Shown one piece after another: positions 57,301-64,000 of a DNA stretch of 64,000 nucleotides. Position 1 is the first letter of the stretch; each line of letters begins with the position of its first letter. This DNA comes from Pedobacter cryoconitis. Its GTDB lineage: Bacteria > Bacteroidota > Bacteroidia > Sphingobacteriales > Sphingobacteriaceae. A program made the position numbers and the translations under genes. Where the stretch lies: positions 1,581,462-1,645,461 of the forward strand of contig JAAAFW010000006.1 of NCBI GenBank assembly GCA_019352875.1, in the 5' to 3' direction. The notes below the pieces were generated by a model. That model saw only the letters and a program-made list of their open reading frames with translations. It was not told where the DNA came from and did not search any database.

Positions 57301-58113
57301 AATATATTTGGAGAAAATTACGCACTGACCTACCTTGCAGTTATTGGTGCCGGTGTAAAATCTAAAGATGAAGTCTACGAAGGGTTTAACGATTTAGAGG
57401 ACAGGTCATTATCTCTTGCTAAGCGAATTCGCTGTGCTAGGATGAAGTCAGGTAATTTAAAATATTGGCAGAAAACGATTGCAGAGGCCGAAAATCTAGA
57501 GTTTGTGCTCCTTATTTTTTTTACTTGGGCCACACCTAAAACATTATTTAGTCTAAGATCGGAGGTGAGTACATTATTAAGTTCGATGAATGATGTTCAA
57601 GTTGACAAGTTGATTTATGGGATGCAGAGGTGCATTAGAGAATCATTTTTTGATAAGGCGCAACGTAATTTCGTGTATGGTAAGCTAGAGTTAGTTCCTG
57701 AGGACGATATACTCCGTTTCATAATTAGCGTCAGATTCCCATATGAAAAAAGCGACAAATTTGTGTACGATTTTGTGAAACCTACGACTGGCGCATGGCG
57801 AGAAAATGTATTGCGACATAAGTTGGACTATTTAGTTAGAGTGTTTTTTCAGGATCAGAGCAATATTGAAACTTTGGCGGAGATCAAGACAATTTCATCC
57901 TCTTTACAAGGCTATAGCAGTAAATATTTGTTTCATCAATATATGCATACGACAAAGAAGATGCCTTATGATATTGCCAAAATAATCATGAAAGATTGTA
58001 CTAATTATCCGGTTGTACTTTCTATACTTGCTGAAAAATCATGCCGATATCACGCGAATAAGCTCCTTATATCTGTTGGAGACATAGCAAAGCAGGAACA
58101 ATGGTTTTCTTGA
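54382..58113 (+). CDS. PD-(D/E)XK nuclease - NACHT STAND NTPase (putative antiphage NLR-like protein)
   Basis: 1243 residues. The N-terminus (about 1-165) is a restriction-endonuclease-like fold: E15 in RFQEFCSAL, D41 in GQPDGGRD and Q58-V-K60. A NACHT NTPase follows: P-loop GGPGQGKST (K278), Walker B VFDGFDEI (D386-E390), sensor TSRPA and winged-helix-like LREYFCAKHLYD. The last 600 residues are helical repeats, the likely ligand sensor. Such STAND proteins oligomerise on sensing phage components and activate the nuclease; activity here is inferred. It is A/T-rich and divergent from the repressor operon. Confidence 0.85.
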   Translation: MDYLYENLGDERFQEFCSALINKENPNIQAFPVGQPDGGRDTLIYSMNKPEKEFYVFQVKFVRNPHAIKDVHKWLTDTLNGELKKIRRLIPRGAKAFYLLTNVDGTAHLDVGSIDKVNKALEENIKIPSICWWRGDLSRKLESDPIFKWSFPEILNGQDILNSVLFSQLNDSREKRENVITAYLTDQYERDNEVKFKQIDLQNKLFNLFTDVPLRVKKINEKNRRLNAVLQIIHNNNFVFDAVWNPQESMGAAEFLLSPIAQNNIERLLLEGGPGQGKSTISQYICQAHRVRLLNKSEDIKLLPDKVINSPVRLPFKLDLRDIALWVEGKNPYQETLSEEYFKNIWSKSLESFLVGHIYYHSQLENFTANDLIAVCKLSSILMVFDGFDEIANMKVRAEVIEFINKGINRISANAKSIQVLVTSRPAAFSDSVGFAVENYPHIELTDITPKIISSYVEKWVKASNLNHRDGNEIKKLVQEKLEMPHLKDLAKSPMQLAIFISLLRTKGQSLPNKRTALYDSYINLFFDRESEKNHLIRDQRDLIINIHQYLAWILHSEAEMFKNSGSMHIDDLKIRLKDYLVQDGHETHIADELFDVMKERVCALVSRVQGTFEFEVQPLREYFCAKHLYDTAPHSNAGNEKSGTKPDRFHAMLRNFYWQNVVRFFAGCVGKGELDMVIQELKDLQKDELFQYTDYPRIITSQILSDYVFTQTPLKRNEVVKIILNGINAGSILNQSESYSNNERIALPEGCGRDDVVKECFQKLKDFPSHDHASELIGILRNNPFKIVELWSDHVKVISDDYMTRWLDYGLRLGILYKLDGAFLSKCIQSDNPSEIKKRLEIVTRGNRLDVIQKTPAFKVLFLEQILTGDSIMLEKQDELKSLQFLSAVLNTYFSHQILNQWEINVTVKEFLNSLDRRRGEIKSNIYVFEVSDEIDKRINAFKNSLNEILKYEIQRFRFALGPWDEVVENGRNIFGENYALTYLAVIGAGVKSKDEVYEGFNDLEDRSLSLAKRIRCARMKSGNLKYWQKTIAEAENLEFVLLIFFTWATPKTLFSLRSEVSTLLSSMNDVQVDKLIYGMQRCIRESFFDKAQRNFVYGKLELVPEDDILRFIISVRFPYEKSDKFVYDFVKPTTGAWRENVLRHKLDYLVRVFFQDQSNIETLAEIKTISSSLQGYSSKYLFHQYMHTTKKMPYDIAKIIMKDCTNYPVVLSILAEKSCRYHANKLLISVGDIAKQEQWFS

Positions 58114-58248
58114 CCAATAAAATTATTTGTATAAATTTTAATATTGAATTGTCAATACCGACTGGGACGATTATGGTTACAAATCCACGATTCTACGCAA
58201 ATCAGCGAGGAAATGTTTCGTTATTTGCATCTTTCTCACCACTCTAAC

Positions 58249-58280
58249 AGAAAGCTTCAGAGAAATCTGAAGCTTTCTTG
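58249..58280 (+). terminator. Hairpin after the NACHT gene
   Basis: AGAAAGCTTCAG-N6-CTGAAGCTTTCT is a perfect 12-bp stem followed by TTG. Confidence 0.7.
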
Positions 58281-58454
58281 TTTATCAGGTTTTTTCGTTT
58301 TGGAAGTCTTCCAGCCATTCATTTAATTGAGTATCTCATTAAGGCACCTATTCTTTGTATAACTTGCGAAGTTTAACTGGAAAGCGTCAAATTCGCATGA
58401 AAAAGAATAAGTATTGTGATATATTAAACAGCCCTTAAAAGAATAGATTGATAG

Positions 58455-58495
58455 TGGTTTACTGGTTTGTTTCGTTATGCTCTTGCAGTAAACCA
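58455..58495. repeat. Perfect 10-bp inverted repeat
   Basis: TGGTTTACTG (58455-58464) and CAGTAAACCA (58486-58495) have a 21-bp centre. They are not next to a T run and could be a recombination or binding site at the island margin. Confidence 0.45.
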
Positions 58496-58594
58496 GGATC
58501 GTACAGGAGTTCCCTATAGCTGTAAATTTGATTATTTGGCAGTAGGAGATCCCCTCTAATAGAATAAAATGTTGATTTGAAATTAGGTTAATAA

Positions 58595-59206
58595 TTAGCT
58601 TGCTGCTGCTATGGGTTGTTTGATCCTGGCCAATTTTATATCTATCGCGATTGCAGCATGTTCTGATCTGAAGATTCGAACAGCAATGATCGTAAAAGCG
58701 AAAGGTATAAGCATCAATCCAAAGATTGAATAAAGTGCATTGAAGACAATATGTGGTGTTTGCAAAGATGTGTATCCAATATAGGTGATCGTAGCAATTG
58801 TAGTGAAATAGATACTGAGGATACCGACTCCTGCCAATAGTCGTCTCGTCGTACTAATCTTCACGGATATTTGATCTTTTCCAATAACTAAAAAGGGCGA
58901 TGCATTTTTGATAAGTTTCCAGTTTACATTCTCCCCGAGTTGCTTTTTTAGCGCCAGGTATAGCGGAATAGAGTCTGCGTTGGTTGAAATTTTGCTGTAC
59001 TGATAAAAACTGGCTTCTTTAATTTCGTCCATTAAAAAGCCTTTGTGTAAGCTATTCTCATCACCGAGCAATTCGATGATCAACTTTGCGTCATTAATCT
59101 TTTTCGTCCTCTTTACGGTAAATAAGGGAAGAATACGAATGCTGAATAAACCAGCGATAATAGCAAGTACGATTGGTTGTATTATAGTGATGAGTTCCAT
59201 AGTCAT
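58595..59206 (-). CDS. Hypothetical membrane protein
   Basis: This 203-residue protein has an N-terminal TM helix (IIQPIVLAIIAGLFSIRI), a soluble middle domain (about 35-120) and two C-terminal TM helices (GVGILSIYFTTIATITYIGY; LYSIFGLMLIPFAFTIIAV). No family is recognised. It may belong to the island or to neighbouring accessory DNA. Confidence 0.65.
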   Translation of the reverse strand: MTMELITIIQPIVLAIIAGLFSIRILPLFTVKRTKKINDAKLIIELLGDENSLHKGFLMDEIKEASFYQYSKISTNADSIPLYLALKKQLGENVNWKLIKNASPFLVIGKDQISVKISTTRRLLAGVGILSIYFTTIATITYIGYTSLQTPHIVFNALYSIFGLMLIPFAFTIIAVRIFRSEHAAIAIDIKLARIKQPIAAAS

Positions 59207-59235
59207 TCAAATCTAAGGAAATCTCAGATTATCTA

Positions 59236-59412
59236 TTAATCCAAATCTGTGTCTTCATTATTTGATTCTACCAGTTCTGTTGTAATTGTATTATCTTCTC
59301 TTTTTCTGGATACGGGTATAGCGATTCCACCGCTTAGGCCTACACCAAAAGAGGCCAATATAATAAGAACAGACAGACACAGCAGCCTGAAAGCCTTCTT
59401 TAAACTTTGCAT
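59236..59412 (-). CDS. Small membrane protein (58 residues)
   Basis: MQSLKKAFRLLCLSVLIILA, then SFGVGLSGGIAIPVSRKRED and an acidic tail. The one-TM, GVGLSGG-IP-RKRE pattern looks conserved among small Bacteroidota membrane peptides, though I cannot confirm it here. Confidence 0.5.
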   Translation of the reverse strand: MQSLKKAFRLLCLSVLIILASFGVGLSGGIAIPVSRKREDNTITTELVESNNEDTDLD

Positions 59413-59505
59413 TTATTTTGTTTGAAAATTAAGGAATTGCTACACACCGGCAGCCTTGATTAACTCATAGAGCCGTACCTAAAGGGAACGGACGGGTGAA
59501 TTAAT

Positions 59506-59898
59506 TTACATATCTGCAGGTTCTTTCTGGTAAGCACTGGGATTAGTAGCACCGCAGGCGATTGCGATTCCGGATTTCAATAGCTCAAACTGATCGAGAA
59601 GCCTATTAAACCTAATTGTGTATAATTGGGTGTGTTTGTGTAGTGCTGCGAGTCCTGCAGTTCTGATTTGAATATTCCAATTGGGTAAACTAGCAAAAGT
59701 CCGCTTTTCTGTATAAAAGACACGTAAACCAGATGGATGCTGATTTTCAGGCCGGAGACATTCGGTGGCAGTCTTTTGTACCTGTATGGACGAAAAACCA
59801 GCCGGCGCAGAAATGCTGAAAAGTGAAAAAAACAATAGAACGGTTAATAATAACCGGGACAGTTGTTTTTTGCAATATGTTAAATGGCTGGTGCTCAT
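59506..59898 (-). CDS. Secreted hypothetical protein
   Basis: This 130-residue protein has a signal peptide (MSTSHLTYCKKQLSRLL, LTVLLFFSLFSISAPAGFSS) and an unrecognised remainder. ATG 59898 is chosen because it places a basic region directly before the hydrophobic core. Function unknown. Confidence 0.55.
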   Translation of the reverse strand: MSTSHLTYCKKQLSRLLLTVLLFFSLFSISAPAGFSSIQVQKTATECLRPENQHPSGLRVFYTEKRTFASLPNWNIQIRTAGLAALHKHTQLYTIRFNRLLDQFELLKSGIAIACGATNPSAYQKEPADM

Positions 59899-60058
59899 CT
59901 CTTTTATAAAGATATTGATTTGCTTTATTAAAACGTTTTTTTTTAACGGGATCAACCGTGAAGGATTAATGCAATAAGCCTCTGCCTTAAAATCTCACGC
60001 GTCATATCTTTCAAAACAATTCTGGATAAACGGAATTATAGGTTTTTAATTTACGACT

Positions 60059-60409
60059 ATGGCAACCCAAAAGGATAAAAAAGGAGATAAAACTAAGACC
60101 GAAAAATGGTCTGCTGAAGTAACGAAGAACAGTGATGCACTGGATCTTAAGGAAAATATCTTTGAATCAAAGAGCGCGAAGAAGATTGCAGAATCACTGA
60201 AGAAATCGGCGGAACAAAGTGATAGGAAAAAATCGGGACCTTACCGGTCAGCAATGTCCATGCTAACCTTCTACATTAACCGCGCGGGCAAAAACCTGGA
60301 AGCTGAACAAAAGCAAGTTTTGGAAGAGGCAAAAGATGAACTCAGAAAAGCTTTTGGCCGCGAACCTAGAAAGAAAAGTGCCGAAACTGGAAAGAAAAAA
60401 CAAAACTGA
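60059..60409 (+). CDS. DUF3175 domain-containing protein
   Basis: This 116-residue basic protein matches DUF3175: WSAEVTKNSDALDLKENIFE, IAESLKKSAEQSDRKKSGPYRSAMSMLTFYINRAGKNL and EEAKDELRKAFGR. Small, soluble and lysine-rich; function unknown. A terminator follows. Confidence 0.85.
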   Translation: MATQKDKKGDKTKTEKWSAEVTKNSDALDLKENIFESKSAKKIAESLKKSAEQSDRKKSGPYRSAMSMLTFYINRAGKNLEAEQKQVLEEAKDELRKAFGREPRKKSAETGKKKQN

Positions 60410-60410
60410 A

Positions 60411-60442
60411 TTCCAGCAACCTTTTTTCCGGTTGCTGGAATC
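60411..60442. terminator. Bidirectional terminator after the DUF3175 gene
   Basis: TTCCAGCAACC-TTTTTTCC-GGTTGCTGGAA, a perfect 11-bp stem between convergent genes. Confidence 0.82.
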
Positions 60443-60453
60443 TGGTAGGCTGC

Positions 60454-63252
60454 TTATTGTTTAATACGGGCTTTTTCTATGTCTGCACTTCCTGTTTCAC
60501 GCTTTGACTTTTTATTCCCTGAACTGCCAAAGCTATAATTGAAGGCTAAAGTAAAGGATTGTGAATTGTATCTGTTTCTGAATGCTTCAGTTGCATTTGG
60601 GATATTAGTAGTAATCCCATTATTATTATAGGTTTTCAGGATATCACGGACATTAAAAGAAACGGTGCCCTTATTCTCCAAGACTTTTTTCTGTATACCT
60701 GCATTTAACTGCCCGGTACCGTTATTTATAAATTGAGCGACACTACGCTTTGAAACGTAGAAGCCACTGAGTTCCATTCCCCAGCCTTTTGGTAATGTAA
60801 AAATATTTGTCATGTTAATTTCCCCCATAGTTCGGGATTCATCCAGGTAGGTTTGGAACAGGTGCCCCTTGAATGAAGTGTTAAAAACCTGCATATAAGT
60901 ATTGATCATCCACCAGGGATATGGTGAGAGAGATAGGGTAAGGGAGGCACCGAGATATTTCGCAGTACCTATATTTCCGACTCCATCTATAAAAATATCA
61001 CCATCCTGTCTGATAACTTCATTCTGAAGGTCTTTGGTTTTCATGTAATGGAGTGAGGCTGTCAGTATACTTTTATAACTGTACGATGCTTTCAATGCGT
61101 TTGAAAACTGTGGTTTCAGGAAAGGATTTCCTGAAAAATAAGAGTACTTATCGATGATAGTCACAAAAGGATTAAGATCCTGGTAAAATGGTCTGCGAAT
61201 TCTGCGCCCAAATGAAAGTATCAGTAAGTGCTTGCCGGCGGAATCTAATTTATAAGAAAGGTAGGCCGTAGGGAAGAGGTTTGTATAACTCTTAGTGAAT
61301 GAAGAGTCGGGGCGGACCTCATTTCCCAGTTGATGACCTTTAGAGTTGGTATTTTCGACTCTTAGGCCTGTTTGCAGAGCAAATCGCTGGAATGAAGTAT
61401 TAAAATTCAGGTATCCCGCATTAATGTTTTCTTTATAGAGAAAGTGATTCGTGAAGTTGGGGTCTGTTATGGATTCTCCATTGATCTCATTAAAATAGTT
61501 AGCCTGATTATCTGTTTCAATATAACTGGTCTTTAAGCCCGCATCTATTCTCCCTTTTCCCTTTAAAGGATGGGTATAATCTGTTTTTGCTGAATAGATC
61601 TGGATGCTTGTTGGCAGATTATCGGTAATAATTTGCATATGACCCTGATTTCCTGCTGCATCGAAACTCTGGTTGAAAAAGCGTTGTTTGTTGGTAGAGC
61701 TGTAGGTTAGTCCATCCAGGTCAAATGTAATTGATCTTCCAAGGCTGTCAAACTGATGGCTGTAGTTTAGGTTCACACCGCCATTGTTAAAATGAGCCTT
61801 GCCTGTATTGTTTGCAAAAATGATGGAGTCCAATCCTCTGTTTTGGTTTAATAGCCGGGTTTCTCCTGTAAAGTTTTCTTTTCTTGGTGATAAGGATCCG
61901 GTGAAAATAATACCCCAGGTAGTTTTAGGGGAGTGGTAGTAATCCATTCCAATTTTCAGATTGCCACTATTATTTACTGGTTTCATACGCGCATTTACCT
62001 CAAAAACATTCCGTAACAGCCCCTGATTGTCAAAATATTCTCGGGTTTCTCCAAACTGTCGGAAATCTTGCTTAAGTGCGTAGGAGGCACTGGAAAACAG
62101 ATTGATTTTGTTGACCCGGTAATTTAGGTTTACACTTTCACTGGTCTGACCGTAATGTGCCTGGCTGTAATTTGCGGCGACAGAGCCGTTGAATCCGGCA
62201 GTTTTTGTTTTTTTAGTGGTGATATTAATGATGCCGGCATCACCCGCTGCATCAAATTTCGCTGGAGGGTTATCCATCAATTCTATCTGTTCCAGCAATG
62301 AGGCAGGTATAGATTTCAAATAATTAGCAAGATTTGCTCCGGATAGGTATGTTGGCTTTCCATCCAGAAATATAGTTACACCTGGTTTCCCTTTGAAACT
62401 GATGTTGCCATTTCCGTCAATGACTACGCCTGGCGATTTCTCTAGTACTTCCAGTGCATTAGCCCCATTATTGGAAATCAGACTACCAACATTAATCACA
62501 GTTCTATCTAATTTTTGTTCTATAAATGCTTTTTTGCCTACCACTGTAACCTCCTTTAAGTTGCCTGCCTGATCGCTTAGCATGATGTCTTCCAGTATGA
62601 TGTTCTCTTGATTTGTCACCGAAATGCTAACAGTTTTTTTCTGCATACCAATAGCTGAAATGTCAAGCAGGTAACCGCCGTTTTCCGGCAAATCGAACTT
62701 GTAATTACCAAGGCTGTCGGTGCTGACCGTCTTTAGTATATTGGATTCATTGTTTTTTCTAAAGGCAACAGTAGCATAGGGGATAGGCAGACGATCAGTT
62801 CCTGTTATTTTTCCTTCGATCTGGTTTTTTTGCTGCTGGCTTTTTTTTTCAATCAGAATTGTTTGATCAACCTGTCGGAAAGTCAGGTCAGATCCTTTTA
62901 GTATTTCAGTTAAGGTTTGTCGGATCGTACGGGTTCCTGAGCTGAGATTTAATGGTTTGAGTGCTTCAATGTCACCGCTTCTGAAGAAAAATCTGAGAGT
63001 ACTTTGCTTTTCTATTTTTCTGATGGCTGATAAAAGATTTTCCTGATGAAGCTCCAGGCGTATAGTTTCTGTATTAATATCCTGAGCCTTTAAATCAAAA
63101 GCCATTAACATATTTAGTGTTGCAGCCGTTAATAAAATATAGATAAAGCTGATTCGCATAAATTGAATGGCTATTGATGATTTAGTAACTCTGTTGTTGT
63201 TTAATCTGGAGCATAGGGCTCCCTGGTCCCGCTTTTTCGCAGAAATATTCAT
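60454..63252 (-). CDS. STN-domain TonB-dependent receptor / outer membrane beta-barrel protein
   Basis: 932 residues from ATG 63252. An N-terminal membrane/signal region (FMRISFIYILLTAATLNMLMAFDLKA) is followed by an STN domain (about 60-130, ETIRLELHQENLLSAIRKIEKQ). Next come a carboxypeptidase-D-like domain, a plug region (NGANALEVLEKSPGVVIDGNG, GVTIFLDGKPTYLSG) and a long barrel. STN domains touch a FecR-type anti-sigma factor, and a FecR gene lies directly upstream in the same direction. The ligand is unknown. Confidence 0.9.
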   Translation of the reverse strand: MNISAKKRDQGALCSRLNNNRVTKSSIAIQFMRISFIYILLTAATLNMLMAFDLKAQDINTETIRLELHQENLLSAIRKIEKQSTLRFFFRSGDIEALKPLNLSSGTRTIRQTLTEILKGSDLTFRQVDQTILIEKKSQQQKNQIEGKITGTDRLPIPYATVAFRKNNESNILKTVSTDSLGNYKFDLPENGGYLLDISAIGMQKKTVSISVTNQENIILEDIMLSDQAGNLKEVTVVGKKAFIEQKLDRTVINVGSLISNNGANALEVLEKSPGVVIDGNGNISFKGKPGVTIFLDGKPTYLSGANLANYLKSIPASLLEQIELMDNPPAKFDAAGDAGIINITTKKTKTAGFNGSVAANYSQAHYGQTSESVNLNYRVNKINLFSSASYALKQDFRQFGETREYFDNQGLLRNVFEVNARMKPVNNSGNLKIGMDYYHSPKTTWGIIFTGSLSPRKENFTGETRLLNQNRGLDSIIFANNTGKAHFNNGGVNLNYSHQFDSLGRSITFDLDGLTYSSTNKQRFFNQSFDAAGNQGHMQIITDNLPTSIQIYSAKTDYTHPLKGKGRIDAGLKTSYIETDNQANYFNEINGESITDPNFTNHFLYKENINAGYLNFNTSFQRFALQTGLRVENTNSKGHQLGNEVRPDSSFTKSYTNLFPTAYLSYKLDSAGKHLLILSFGRRIRRPFYQDLNPFVTIIDKYSYFSGNPFLKPQFSNALKASYSYKSILTASLHYMKTKDLQNEVIRQDGDIFIDGVGNIGTAKYLGASLTLSLSPYPWWMINTYMQVFNTSFKGHLFQTYLDESRTMGEINMTNIFTLPKGWGMELSGFYVSKRSVAQFINNGTGQLNAGIQKKVLENKGTVSFNVRDILKTYNNNGITTNIPNATEAFRNRYNSQSFTLAFNYSFGSSGNKKSKRETGSADIEKARIKQ

Positions 63253-63387
63253 ACTTTTAAATGTTTTATTGATTTCCAATTAATTAAACCCCGGTTTACC
63301 GGGATACCTGTGAGCCGATTCCCGCCGGCTTACAGGTTGTTTTAAAGACGCTACTCCTGGAGTATCATCTTAGGGTATTCAAACTAA

Positions 63388-64000
63388 TTATTTACATCCT
63401 TTTCCGTCTATTTGAATGCTTCCATCTTCGCTGGTCTGGTAGGTTGCATGGTTAATGGCACATATTACTTTTAATAATTGTTCCAGACCGGCACCAGAGG
63501 GTTCGGTACCATAGAATCTGCAGTTCTTCAGCTGATCATTTTTAAAAGTTATTTTTACGTTGAAGCGTTTTTCAAGTTTTAATACAGCCTGCTCAAAGGT
63601 GACATCCTCAAATTGAAGTTCCCTTTGCTGCCAGGCGATAGAGGTAAGTGCATCGACTTCACGCCGGGTAACCTGTTCATTCAGTAAATTGAAACTGAGC
63701 TCATGATCGGGTGTTATAATTCCTAATTGTCTGTTGCCTGCCGCAACGCCTACTTTACCGCGTGTGACAGTTACGGTGACGAGGTGCTGATCCTTATCCT
63801 CTTTAATATTGAAAGCTGTACCCAGCACTGTCGTTGTTATTTTTCCCGTATGAATGAGGAAGGGGTGGTTAGGATTATGAGCGATGTCAAAATAGGCTTC
63901 ACCAGAGAGATAAACTTCCCTGGTTTGACCACTGAAGGTGTCCGGGAATTTTAGTTCAGACCCGGCATTTACCCAGACCTTGCTTCCATCTGGAAGCGTA
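63388..64000 (-). CDS. FecR-family anti-sigma factor (5' end beyond window)
   Basis: The visible part begins LPDGSKVWVNAGSELKFPD and includes REVYLSGEAYFDIAHNPNHPF and the DUF4974 C-terminal domain (ALTSIAWQQRELQFEDVTFEQAVLKLEKRFNV). FecR-type proteins pass a receptor signal across the inner membrane to an ECF sigma factor. The sigma gene and the start are expected right of base 64000. Confidence 0.92.
   Translation of the reverse strand, partial: TLPDGSKVWVNAGSELKFPDTFSGQTREVYLSGEAYFDIAHNPNHPFLIHTGKITTTVLGTAFNIKEDKDQHLVTVTVTRGKVGVAAGNRQLGIITPDHELSFNLLNEQVTRREVDALTSIAWQQRELQFEDVTFEQAVLKLEKRFNVKITFKNDQLKNCRFYGTEPSGAGLEQLLKVICAINHATYQTSEDGSIQIDGKGCK

Larger units (their letters stand above)
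58114..58594. other. Gene-free stretch after the NACHT gene
   Basis: No intact gene is supported. It holds a protein-like remnant near 58150-58260 (one frame reads VNTDWDDYGYKSTILRKS), the terminator at 58249-58280 and the inverted repeat at 58455-58495. It is likely the decayed right part of the island. Confidence 0.5.

Noticed and set aside
58144..58326. 60-codon ORF after the NACHT gene
   Set aside because: It runs through a perfect terminator hairpin and has no coherent domain; probably decayed DNA.
58455..58495. Transposon terminal repeats
   Set aside because: The two 10-bp repeats are only 21 bp apart and flank no transposase.

Overview
The window comes from a Bacteroidota chromosome, most likely Sphingobacteriaceae (Pedobacter-like). 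The evidence is a SusC/SusD pair, lipoproteins with Bacteroidota-type lipoboxes, TAnnTTTG -7 promoter elements with an upstream TTG, DivIC beside enolase, the rpsF-rpsR-rplI order, and FecR/STN-type TonB signalling. No species name can be justified from the sequence alone.

Region 1 (1-15.4 kb) is housekeeping: msrB (cut at the left edge), an RlpA-like protein, nrdB-nrdA preceded by a perfect DnaA box and a short ORF ending in an A-run, a Cys-rich CWC protein, the putrescine genes aguB-aguA, fabG, a TRIC-like channel, divIC, eno, an ABC-2 exporter pair, carA, panB and an RluA-type pseudouridine synthase. Most units end in strong hairpin terminators.

Region 2 (15.4-25.8 kb) is a compact polysaccharide utilisation locus: susC, susD, GH3 and GH30 in that order on the minus strand, with hairpins between susD, GH3 and GH30. 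Just upstream, in the same orientation, is an unusual membrane regulator. It has a periplasmic 7TMR-DISM sensor, a 7TM core and a coiled coil, and it ends in an IS1595-transposase-type zinc ribbon plus helix-turn-helix. Two copies of a TACGG-N7-CCGT palindrome lie between it and susC and are candidate operators.

Region 3 (25.9-47.5 kb) is again mostly chromosomal core: lgt, an MFS transporter, several Bacteroidota hypotheticals, a tail-less SSB, a TonB receptor with a PQQ-type sugar dehydrogenase, icd, dnaX, ThuA, ribosomal proteins S6/S18/L9, transaldolase, mtgA, an isoaspartyl peptidase, a metallo-hydrolase and a two-gene Fe-S electron-transfer unit. Between the dehydrogenase and icd lies a striking block of GATACC/GGTATC units phased exactly every 11 bp, reversing orientation in the middle.

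Region 4 (47.5 to about 58.5 kb) is an accessory island abutting tRNA-Phe. It holds two collinear, decayed serine-recombinase remnants whose last codons run antisense into the tRNA, a NERD-UvrD helicase, a candidate oriT, a bfmA-like mobilisation gene and a truncated relaxase. Next comes a minus-strand operon (ACP-like protein, XRE repressor, frameshifted ImmA/IrrE protease) divergent from a 1243-residue PD-(D/E)XK-NACHT STAND protein. The island looks like a decayed mobilisable element that now carries defence genes.

Region 5 (58.5-64 kb) has three small or hypothetical minus-strand genes, a DUF3175 protein, and an STN-domain TonB receptor with its FecR anti-sigma factor, which runs off the right edge.
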